This document shows, one piece after another, positions 1 through 4,999 of a stretch of 5,160 nt of DNA (position 1 is the stretch's first letter; the number at the start of each line of letters is the position of its first letter). The DNA lies in NCBI GenBank assembly GCA_029865445.1, contig JAOUGY010000278.1:1-5160 (forward strand), given 5' to 3'. The notes under the pieces were generated by a model. It was not told the DNA's origin and made no database searches. It saw only the letters and a list, made by a program, of their open reading frames with translations. A program made the position numbers and the translations under genes. Source of the stretch: Acidimicrobiia bacterium. Its GTDB lineage: Bacteria > Actinomycetota > Acidimicrobiia > Spongiisociales > ZC4RG35.

Positions 1-1339
1 CGCCGCTGGAGACCACTACCGCCACGATTCCATGGTCCGAGACCGCAGCGGCCGCCTCCGCCACGCCTGGTTGGCGCACCAGCGCTGCCTCGATCTCGCC
101 GAGTTCGATTCGTGTCCCCCTCACCTTGACCTGGTCGTCGAGACGCCCCTCGAAGGCGATGCTGCCGTCCTCGAGCCACCGACCGACATCCCCTGTGCGG
201 TAGGTCCAACCGAGAGCGCCAACGAAGAACGCCTCGGCCGTCAGGTCGGGGCGCCCGTGGTAGCCGCGAGCGACCTGGATCCCCGACACACAGATCTCAC
301 CGATGCCTCCCGGCGCCACCGGCTCGTCGTCCGAATCCAGAATTGAGATCTCGACGTTGGTGGTTGGTCTGCCGATGGGGACGACACCGAACGGGGCACC
401 GGCCCGGCACGGCTGCTCGGTCACGCCGATCGAAGCCTCGGTCGGGCCATATACGTTGGACATCGAAACATGCGGGAGCTTGGTCAGAATCGTGTCTACG
501 AGATCCTGGTGCAGTGGCTCGCCCCCGGCCTGAATCATGCGAAGCGTGCGGCAACCCATGAATCCCGGTCGGTTCGCGACGGCTCGAAGCAGGCTGGGCA
601 CCATGTTGACGTGTGTCACACCGTGTGTCTGGATGACGTCGACGACGTAGTCGATGTCCCGCTCCCGCGATTGGTCGGTCACCACGACTTGAGCGCCGGC
701 ATACAGGGGCCACAACATTTGAATGAGAGACGCATCGAAGCTGATGGAGATCGCGAAGAGAGCTCGGTCATCGGGCTGGAGCCCGAACCGGTCCTGAAGC
801 CACATCATCTGATTGGCCAAACCCTGATGAGCCACCATCGCACCCTTGGGCGACCCCGTAGACCCTGACGTGTAGATGATGGCGGCGGTGTCGGTCGGTT
901 CAACCCTGCGCTCGACGCCGCCGCTCGTCGCTTTCCACTCGGTGGGGAGGACGGTACGGATCCCGTCGATACGAGGGAGGTTGGCCACGTCGGTCAAGAC
1001 GAGATCGGCACCGCCGTCAGAAAGCGTCGCCCGGATGCGTTCGTCGGGAAGGGCCGGATCGATGGGAAGGTAGACAGAACCCGATCCCACAACTGCATGA
1101 ACAGCGGCGACCAGTTCGATCGACCGGTCCATGACCACAGCGACGACCCCGGCCCCGCCGATCGCCCCCCGGGCGGCATCCACGAGGTCCACGAACTCGC
1201 CGTAGGAGAAGTGCTTCGAACCGTGGATGACCGCCGGTCGCGATCTGTCGTGGGACCGGAGCCACCCGTCGAGATCGAGCAACGTCGGGACGGAGATGAC
1301 GTCTTCATTTTCCACCCGGGCCGGGACCAACTCGGGCAC
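1..1339 (-). CDS. NRPS-type amino-acid adenylation protein (partial, C-terminus beyond left edge)
   Basis: The 446 visible residues form an adenylation domain, which activates a carboxylic acid (usually an amino acid) as an acyl-AMP for loading onto a carrier protein. Core motifs appear in the usual order: A1-like FSYGEF (44-49), A2-like YLPIDP (90-95), A3 phosphate loop YTSGSTGSPKG (156-166), A4 FDAS (201-204), A5 NVYGPTE (295-301), A6 GEICVSG (347-353), A7 YRTGD (380-384) and A8 GRLDDQVKVRGTRIELGEIE (398-417). The A10 lysine and any carrier, condensation, thioesterase or reductase domains would lie beyond the window. There is no condensation domain before the A domain, so this is an initiating module or an A-first NRPS-like enzyme. 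Asp202 sits at the position that binds an alpha-amino group. GTG at 1339 was chosen as the start because purine-rich GAGGGG/GGGAG lies just upstream; GTG at 1315 has no such signal, and an in-frame TGA at 1367-1369 bounds the frame. It lies 71 bp behind the ArsR-SRPBCC gene on the same strand, with no obvious terminator between, and is probably cotranscribed. Confidence 0.93.
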   Translation of the reverse strand, partial: MPELVPARVENEDVISVPTLLDLDGWLRSHDRSRPAVIHGSKHFSYGEFVDLVDAARGAIGGAGVVAVVMDRSIELVAAVHAVVGSGSVYLPIDPALPDERIRATLSDGGADLVLTDVANLPRIDGIRTVLPTEWKATSGGVERRVEPTDTAAIIYTSGSTGSPKGAMVAHQGLANQMMWLQDRFGLQPDDRALFAISISFDASLIQMLWPLYAGAQVVVTDQSRERDIDYVVDVIQTHGVTHVNMVPSLLRAVANRPGFMGCRTLRMIQAGGEPLHQDLVDTILTKLPHVSMSNVYGPTEASIGVTEQPCRAGAPFGVVPIGRPTTNVEISILDSDDEPVAPGGIGEICVSGIQVARGYHGRPDLTAEAFFVGALGWTYRTGDVGRWLEDGSIAFEGRLDDQVKVRGTRIELGEIEAALVRQPGVAEAAAAVSDHGIVAVVVSSG

Positions 1340-1410
1340 CAGACTCCCACCCCTCGCTGTCTCCGGTCAAGGTATCGGCGGCGACCGGTTTCGGCTATGG
1401 ACCGATGGAC

Positions 1411-2175
1411 CTACCTTGCGCAGGCACCGAGATAGGGCTCGAGCACGATGTCCCACCCCGATTCATACTGGTCGCGCAACGCCATCGCCTCGTCCCCGAA
1501 CTCCTCCCACCCGGAGTGCTCCAGCACGAGCCTCGTTCCGCCCTCCGGTTCCTCGAAGAACCGCACCTCGAGAGCCGAGGCGGCCACCGGATCGGGATTG
1601 GGGTGCCACGACAGCCGGAAGCGGTGCGGCGGTGACCAGGCGGTGACGTCGGCCCACCGGACCTCCTCACCGGTCGGCCCCACCTCGATCACGCCGCCAC
1701 CCACATGTCCCTCGAACCGAACGTCCCGAGTGTCCTCGCCGTTGATGGAGTGGGTGACCACCGGCCACCACTCGACCATGCGGGTGGTGAACAAGTCGAA
1801 TGCTTCCCGTTGCGACAGCGGGACCACCCTGGTCTTCACCACGGGGGCCACTCGATCGGTCAGGTTCGTCATGTATGCCTCCTCCGAAGCGGCTTGCGTG
1901 TAGCGGTCGAGAAGTCGGTCCCAGACCTGATCGGTCCAAGCGCGCAACACAGCCAGACCCTCCGGGGCGGCTGTGTAGATGCGGCGAGTTCCGCTGTCGG
2001 TCACCGTGACGAGTCCGGTTTCGAGCAACACCTTGAGATGTTGCGAGATCGCCGGGCGCGACACCGGGAAGTTCGATGCGAGGTCGGCCACGGATCGTGA
2101 TTCCCGCGCTACGAGTTCGAACACCGCTCGGCGCGTGGGGTCCGACATGGCGGACAACAGCGGATCGACTTCCAT
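1411..2175 (-). CDS. ArsR-family HTH regulator fused to an SRPBCC/AHSA1 domain
   Basis: This 254-aa protein has two parts. Residues 1-95 are an ArsR-type winged helix: the typical opening LSAMSDPTRRAVFELV (7-22), recognition region VSRPAISQHLKVL (38-50) and wing GTRRIYTAA (62-70). Residues about 108-252 are an SRPBCC/AHSA1-type domain, a helix-grip hydrophobic pocket, with EWWPVVTHS (135-143), a W-rich middle and the end GWDIVLEPYL (240-249). No CxC metal-sensing motif is present and the only cysteine is C252, so metal sensing as in classic ArsR/SmtB proteins is unlikely; a small hydrophobic ligand in the SRPBCC pocket is an inference. ATG 2175 is the favoured start because the predicted promoter puts +1 on that base. 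Tandem palindromes cover the promoter, implying autorepression. M102 has a strong internal ribosome binding site, so the ORF may be a fusion of two once-separate genes. The adenylation gene downstream is the likeliest cotranscribed target. ArsR plus SRPBCC, fused or adjacent, is an arrangement known in actinobacteria. Confidence 0.93.
   Translation of the reverse strand: MEVDPLLSAMSDPTRRAVFELVARESRSVADLASNFPVSRPAISQHLKVLLETGLVTVTDSGTRRIYTAAPEGLAVLRAWTDQVWDRLLDRYTQAASEEAYMTNLTDRVAPVVKTRVVPLSQREAFDLFTTRMVEWWPVVTHSINGEDTRDVRFEGHVGGGVIEVGPTGEEVRWADVTAWSPPHRFRLSWHPNPDPVAASALEVRFFEEPEGGTRLVLEHSGWEEFGDEAMALRDQYESGWDIVLEPYLGACAR
1870..1885 (-). promoter_or_regulatory. Internal Shine-Dalgarno and in-frame ATG at the HTH/SRPBCC junction
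   Basis: On the minus strand GGAGGAGG (1885-1878) is followed after 5 nt (CATAC) by ATG (1872-1870), which is codon 102 of the ArsR-SRPBCC ORF. This is the textbook spacing, and the only strong ribosome binding site associated with that ORF. Starting here would give a 153-aa protein consisting of the SRPBCC domain alone. It may be a relic of a two-gene operon whose stop codon was lost, or a functional internal start giving two products. The sequence is directly visible; its use is inferred. Confidence 0.55.
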
Positions 2176-2181
2176 CCGCCA

Positions 2182-2210
2182 ATCGTAAGTTATTACTTAC
2201 CGTAAGTCAA
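2182..2210 (-). promoter_or_regulatory. Sigma70-type promoter of the ArsR-SRPBCC gene, probably leaderless
   Basis: Read on the minus strand, -35 TTGACT (2210-2205) and -10 TACGAT (2187-2182) are separated by exactly 17 bp. TTGACT matches five of six consensus bases; TACGAT matches four of six, including the first TA and final T. The seventh base after the -10 is position 2175, the A of the ATG. No Shine-Dalgarno lies in the 6 nt between them, so the mRNA would be leaderless, which is common in actinobacteria. The promoter lies in an AT-rich island that contrasts with the GC-rich surroundings. The ArsR-type operator repeats overlap both elements. Confidence 0.72.
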
Positions 2211-2218
2211 TACTTACG
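2184..2218. repeat. Two tandem 17-bp palindromic units, candidate ArsR operator
   Basis: Unit 1 (2184-2200) is CGTAAGTTATTACTTAC and unit 2 (2201-2217, extended by G at 2218) is CGTAAGTCAATACTTAC; they agree at 15 of 17 positions and differ only in the central spacer. Each is an inverted repeat: GTAAGT/ACTTAC with a 4-bp spacer in unit 1, and a perfect 7-bp CGTAAGT/ACTTACG with a 4-bp spacer in unit 2. Dyad centres are 17 bp apart, so two dimers would bind about one and a half helical turns apart. The units span the -35/-10 spacer and overlap both promoter boxes of the ArsR-SRPBCC gene. Autorepression is the natural reading. I saw no second copy of these half-sites elsewhere in the window. 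Confidence 0.75.
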
Positions 2219-2229
2219 AATCGTTCCAA

Positions 2230-2427
2230 TCAGTGGGTTTTTTCGTGAGCCTTGCGAACCTCGGCGTCCGGCCCGGGGAAGAAGACGGACTCGTGTCCGT
2301 CTTCCCAGCGGACCCGGTACGGCGGCTGATTCCCCTCGCCCATCGCCTCGAGGACCTCACCTTCGCGATCGGTCTCGCCGATCACGTGGCCCTTGACGAT
2401 GATGTGGTCTCCGGGGCGTGCCTTCAT
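2230..2427 (-). CDS. DUF1918 family small protein
   Basis: This 65-aa soluble protein of unknown function matches the DUF1918 pattern found mainly in Actinobacteria: an opening MKARPGDHIIV (1-11), a central DREGEVLEA (20-28), then PPYRVRWEDGHESVFFPGPDAEV with P35-Y36-R37-V38-R39-W40, D42-G43-H44-E45 and the F49-F50-P51-G52-P53-D54 block. The family is predicted to form a small SH3-like beta-barrel. There is no signal peptide, membrane segment or cysteine. The start is set by GGAGG (2437-2433), 5 nt before ATG 2427. The reading frame stays open upstream to 3027, but that stretch lies antisense to the dehydrogenase gene and has no family resemblance. The stop is 54 bp before the ArsR-SRPBCC start, and that gene has its own promoter between the two, so the link between them may be only positional. 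The function is unknown. Confidence 0.9.
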   Translation of the reverse strand: MKARPGDHIIVKGHVIGETDREGEVLEAMGEGNQPPYRVRWEDGHESVFFPGPDAEVRKAHEKTH

Positions 2428-2432
2428 GGAGT

Positions 2433-2437
2433 CCTCC
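2433..2437 (-). promoter_or_regulatory. Shine-Dalgarno deciding the DUF1918 start
   Basis: GGAGG on the minus strand lies 5 nt before ATG 2427. It separates the true 65-aa protein from the much longer open frame that continues upstream to 3027. Confidence 0.8.
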
Positions 2438-2514
2438 GATCGTCCTACCCCGCCATCGTCCCGGCCCCCGCCCACCTCCACCAGAGGCCCAGGTCCCCAC
2501 GACGCTCTCCGAAG

Positions 2515-2537
2515 TTGCGATCGCGGCAATCGCGAAG
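2515..2537. repeat. Imperfect gapped palindrome in the divergent intergenic region
   Basis: TTGCGAT, then CGCGGC, then AATCGCGAA. GCGAT (2517-2521) and ATCGC (2529-2533) are inverted copies 7 bp apart, flanked by TT and GAA that roughly continue the dyad. The TTGCG half-site recurs in the perfect inverted repeat about 40 bp downstream, so both may belong to one regulator. The evidence is weak on its own because CG-rich dyads are frequent in such DNA. Confidence 0.3.
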
Positions 2538-2558
2538 TGAAAGCCACGGACACAATTT

Positions 2559-2576
2559 CCCGCAACCGATTGCGGG
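2559..2576. promoter_or_regulatory. Perfect 7-bp inverted repeat upstream of the dehydrogenase operon, candidate operator
   Basis: CCCGCAA (2559-2565), CCGA, TTGCGGG (2570-2576) is a perfect dyad ending 31 bp before the GTG start at 2608. A weak -10-like TAGCCT lies immediately after it at 2578-2583; no convincing -35 was found. A dyad here would overlap or abut the core promoter of the dehydrogenase/GlcD/GlcE operon, as expected for a repressor site. As RNA it could instead form a small stem-loop, but no T-run follows, so it is not a terminator. The regulator is not identifiable from this window. Confidence 0.45.
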
Positions 2577-2597
2577 GTAGCCTGGGGGGACCCGAAC

Positions 2598-2602
2598 AGG
2601 AG
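2598..2602 (+). promoter_or_regulatory. Shine-Dalgarno of the hydroxyacid dehydrogenase
   Basis: AGGAG lies 5 nt before the GTG at 2608. It fixes this non-ATG start, after which the protein begins directly with the first beta-strand (TTLVAVADT). Confidence 0.8.
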
Positions 2603-2607
2603 ACTCC

Positions 2608-3570
2608 GTGACCACGTTGGTAGCCGTCGCCGACACCGTGTTCCCCACGCTCGACCCCGCCCGCAAGGCTCTGGAAGGGCTCGATGTCGAGCTCGTCATC
2701 GCCGAAGAGCCGACGCCGGAGGCGGTCCTCGCCGTCGCCGCCGATGCCGATGCCTTGTTCGTGACCTACGGCCAGATCACCGCAGACATCATCGGCGGGC
2801 TCAACCGGTGCAAAGTGATCGGCCGGTTCGGGATCGGCACCGACAACATCGATCTCCGGGCGGCGGCCGACGCCGGAATCGTGGTCACCTATGCCCCCGT
2901 CTACTGCCTTGATGAGGTGTCCGATCACGCGATGGCGCTCCTTCTGACCCTCGCCCGCAAGACGGCCATGGCCAACACGATGGTTCACGGAGGCCGTTGG
3001 GAGATGCCTGCCGTGGTCCCGATCCACCGCCTGCGGGGGCGGACGCTGGGACTGGTGGGACTCGGCAACATCCCCCAGAAGATCGTCCCCAAGGCGCAGG
3101 CCTTCGGTATCGACGTGATCGCCTCGGACCCGTACGCGCCCGACGAGGTCTTCGAGCGACTGAACGTGCGCCGGGTGGACTTCGAGGAACTCCTGGAGAC
3201 ATCAGATTTCGTTTCTGTTCACGCTCCCCTCACCGCGGAAACCCAGGGCATGTTCAACACCGAGGTGTTCTCGAAGATGAAATCGACGGCGCTGCTCGTG
3301 AACACCGCCCGCGGTCCGCTCGTGAATGTCGAAGACCTGGCCAAAGCCCTCGACGGGGGTCAGATCGCCGGGGCGGCCCTCGACGTGCTTCCCGTGGAAC
3401 CCCCGCCCGTGGGTATGGGACTCCTCGGCCGGGACAACGTGATTCTCACACCGCACACCGCGTTCTACTCTGAGGATGCATTGCTCGACCTGCAGACCAC
3501 CGTTGCCACCGACGTCGCCACCGTGCTCCGCGGTGGCACGCCCAAATTCCCCGTGCGACTCCCGACATGA
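2608..3570 (+). CDS. D-2-hydroxyacid dehydrogenase, CtBP/phosphoglycerate-dehydrogenase-like
   Basis: This 320-aa cytosolic NAD-dependent enzyme would interconvert a D-2-hydroxy acid and its 2-keto acid. The substrate-side motif RFGIGTDNID is at 73-82 and YCLDEVSDHAMALLL at 99-113, the latter most like the CtBP-type subgroup. The Rossmann fold starts at GLVGLGNIP (148-156), with acidic D174 at the end of the second strand, favouring NAD over NADP. The catalytic set is R235 in NTARGPLVN, E264 in DVLPVEPP and H283 in LTPHTAF. There is no C-terminal ACT or intervening domain, so it is a short form, unlike E. coli-type SerA (about 410 aa) or long actinobacterial SerA (about 530 aa). A role in serine biosynthesis is therefore not assumed; glyoxylate, hydroxypyruvate or another keto acid are options. 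One oddity is that the third glycine of GxGxxG is P156. The start is GTG with AGGAG 5 nt upstream. It leads the operon, and GlcD follows after 7 nt. Confidence 0.93.
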   Translation: MTTLVAVADTVFPTLDPARKALEGLDVELVIAEEPTPEAVLAVAADADALFVTYGQITADIIGGLNRCKVIGRFGIGTDNIDLRAAADAGIVVTYAPVYCLDEVSDHAMALLLTLARKTAMANTMVHGGRWEMPAVVPIHRLRGRTLGLVGLGNIPQKIVPKAQAFGIDVIASDPYAPDEVFERLNVRRVDFEELLETSDFVSVHAPLTAETQGMFNTEVFSKMKSTALLVNTARGPLVNVEDLAKALDGGQIAGAALDVLPVEPPPVGMGLLGRDNVILTPHTAFYSEDALLDLQTTVATDVATVLRGGTPKFPVRLPT

Positions 3571-3581
3571 ACGAGTCGTGA
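3567..3581 (+). other. Dehydrogenase/GlcD junction with a 4-codon overlapping mini-ORF
   Basis: The dehydrogenase stop TGA (3568-3570) overlaps an ATG (3567-3569) as ATGA. That ATG opens the tiny frame ATG AAC GAG TCG TGA, whose stop (3579-3581) overlaps the GTG start of glcD (3578-3580) as GTGA. No good Shine-Dalgarno precedes the GTG, so glcD is likely translated by coupling to the gene before it. The mini-ORF could pass ribosomes on by termination-reinitiation, or may be chance. Confidence 0.35.
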
Positions 3582-4999
3582 GCAGCCTCCTCGACGATCT
3601 CCGCGCCGTCGTCGGGCACGAACGAGTGCTCGACGGCTCACTGGATCGGCACCTCTACGCCACCGACGGTGGTGCACTGCGCGGGGACACGTCGATGGTC
3701 GTCATGCCAACCTCCACCGCCGAGGTGGCGGCGATCGTCCGGCTCGCCGGGCACCACGGGGTCGCCCTGGTGGCACGAGGCGCCGGCACCGGGCTGGCAG
3801 GAGGAGCGATCCCCCACGATGGCGCGGTCGTCGTATCGATGGCTCTCATGGACTCGATCGCCGAGGTCGACCTCGACAACCGGACGGCCTGGGTCGGCCC
3901 GGGGGTCATCAACCTCGACCTGTCCCGCCACACCACGCCCCACGGCTTCCATTTCGCCCCCGACCCCTCGTCCCAGCAGGCGTGCACCGTCGGCGGCAAC
4001 GTGGCCAACAACTCCGGAGGTCCTCACTGCTTGGCCGAGGGATCCACGGTGAACCACGTTCTCGGCCTCGAGGTGGTGCTGGCCGGGGGTGATGTGTTGG
4101 TGGTTGGCGGGACGGCGCCGGACCCGGTGGGCCTCGACCTGCGCGGAATCCTCGTCGGCTCGGAAGGAACCCTGGGCATCGTCACCCGCATTCTGGTGAA
4201 GCTCACACCCAACCCGCCCGCAGTGAGGACGATCCTGGCCGCTTTCGACACCGTCGACGACGCCGCAGCCACCGTTTCCGCCGTGATCGGCGCCGGAATC
4301 GTCCCCGCTGCCCTCGAGATGATGGACCGCCTGATGACCGAAGCCGTCGAGAACTGGCTCCACGCCGGCCTGCCGGTCGATGCGGCCGCGATCCTGCTCG
4401 CCGAGGTCACCGGCGACCCGGCGGCCGTAGACGCCGAGGCGCGCCTCATTCAGCAATTCGCCGGCGCCAACCACGCCAAGTCCGTCCGGCTCGCCGCCGA
4501 CGAGGCCGAGCGGGCCGTGTTGTGGCGGGCCAGGAAGTCGGCCTTCGGCGCCGTGGCACAAGCAGCTCCCGACTACTACCTCCATGACACGGTGGTGCCG
4601 AGAACGAAGCTCGTCGAGACGATGCAAGAGGTGTATCGCATCGCCGAGAAGCACGGCATCACCATGCTCAATGTCTTCCATGCCGGCGACGGGAATCTCC
4701 ATCCGATCATGGCCTTCGACCGAGCCCAGCCCGGGATGCTCGAAACCGTTCAGGCGGCCGCCGAGGAACTCGTCGAGGTTTGCGTGAGAAACGGCGGGGC
4801 TCTCTCCGGCGAGCACGGAATCGGTCAAGAGAAGCGTGATCTGATGCCGCTGATGTTCTCGGCAGAAGACCTCGATGCCCAGGCCCGCATCAAGGAGGTC
4901 TTCGACCCTGCGGGAACGTTCAATCCCGGCAAGGTCTTGCCACACGGATCTCGGTGCTTCGACTTCGGACGACCGATTCCAGACGGGACATGGGTGTGA
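3578..4999 (+). CDS. glcD: GlcD-type FAD-linked 2-hydroxyacid oxidase/dehydrogenase subunit
   Basis: This 473-aa flavoprotein of the VAO/PCMH fold oxidises a 2-hydroxy acid (glycolate or D-lactate in characterised GlcD relatives) to the 2-keto acid and passes electrons on, usually towards the quinone pool with GlcE and GlcF. The FAD-binding domain covers about 35-215: phosphate loop RGAGTGLAGGA (67-77), VGPGV (106-110), CTVGGNVANNSGGPHC (136-151) and GSEGTLGIVT (194-203). The FAD-oxidase C-terminal domain follows, with HAGDGNLHP (368-376) and GEHGIGQEKR (411-420). H368, H375, E412 and H413 match the metal/substrate-binding histidines and glutamate known in D-2-hydroxyglutarate and D-lactate dehydrogenases, so the active site looks intact. 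The length is close to E. coli GlcD (499 aa). GTG 3578 was chosen because the longer frame, back to 3476, overlaps the dehydrogenase by 95 bp and adds nothing family-like. GlcE starts within its stop codon. Exact substrate is uncertain. Confidence 0.92.
   Translation: MSSLLDDLRAVVGHERVLDGSLDRHLYATDGGALRGDTSMVVMPTSTAEVAAIVRLAGHHGVALVARGAGTGLAGGAIPHDGAVVVSMALMDSIAEVDLDNRTAWVGPGVINLDLSRHTTPHGFHFAPDPSSQQACTVGGNVANNSGGPHCLAEGSTVNHVLGLEVVLAGGDVLVVGGTAPDPVGLDLRGILVGSEGTLGIVTRILVKLTPNPPAVRTILAAFDTVDDAAATVSAVIGAGIVPAALEMMDRLMTEAVENWLHAGLPVDAAAILLAEVTGDPAAVDAEARLIQQFAGANHAKSVRLAADEAERAVLWRARKSAFGAVAQAAPDYYLHDTVVPRTKLVETMQEVYRIAEKHGITMLNVFHAGDGNLHPIMAFDRAQPGMLETVQAAAEELVEVCVRNGGALSGEHGIGQEKRDLMPLMFSAEDLDAQARIKEVFDPAGTFNPGKVLPHGSRCFDFGRPIPDGTWV

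Noticed and set aside
470..868. Plus-strand open frames across 32-1646, the longest 132-139 codons.
   Set aside because: They are shadows of the minus-strand adenylation and ArsR-SRPBCC genes, whose motifs are continuous in a single frame with no frameshift.
994..1350. Minus-strand 118-codon frame with a start near the adenylation gene start.
   Set aside because: It is a different frame from the one encoding the A1-A8 motifs, and its translation is low-complexity Ser/Arg/Trp-rich.
1340..1410. Possible promoter or terminator between the ArsR-SRPBCC and adenylation genes.
   Set aside because: A TTGACC hexamer is present on the minus strand but has no -10 at suitable spacing, and no stem-loop with a T-run is seen.
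1396..1411. Short direct repeat ATGGACC-G-ATGGACC near the end of the ArsR-SRPBCC gene.
   Set aside because: Seven-base repeats occur by chance. There is no dyad, no link to a promoter, and no mobile-element signature around it.
2233..2245. Run of six T on the plus strand as a possible terminator.
   Set aside because: No GC-rich hairpin precedes it on either strand, and it is simply the lysine codons at the C-terminus of the DUF1918 gene.
2428..3027. Upstream extension of the DUF1918 frame to a 265-codon ORF.
   Set aside because: The extension is antisense to the dehydrogenase coding region and has no family similarity. A good Shine-Dalgarno 5 nt before ATG 2427 gives the usual DUF1918 length.
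3476..3577. Upstream ATG extending the glcD frame by 34 codons into the dehydrogenase gene.
   Set aside because: The extension overlaps well-conserved dehydrogenase coding sequence and is not GlcD-like. GTG 3578 places the protein start normally relative to the FAD domain.
3638..4945. Long (435-codon) open frame antisense to glcD.
   Set aside because: It lies entirely opposite a gene with intact FAD-oxidase motifs, its translation shows no recognisable domain, and long antisense open frames are expected in GC-rich genes with strong third-position GC.
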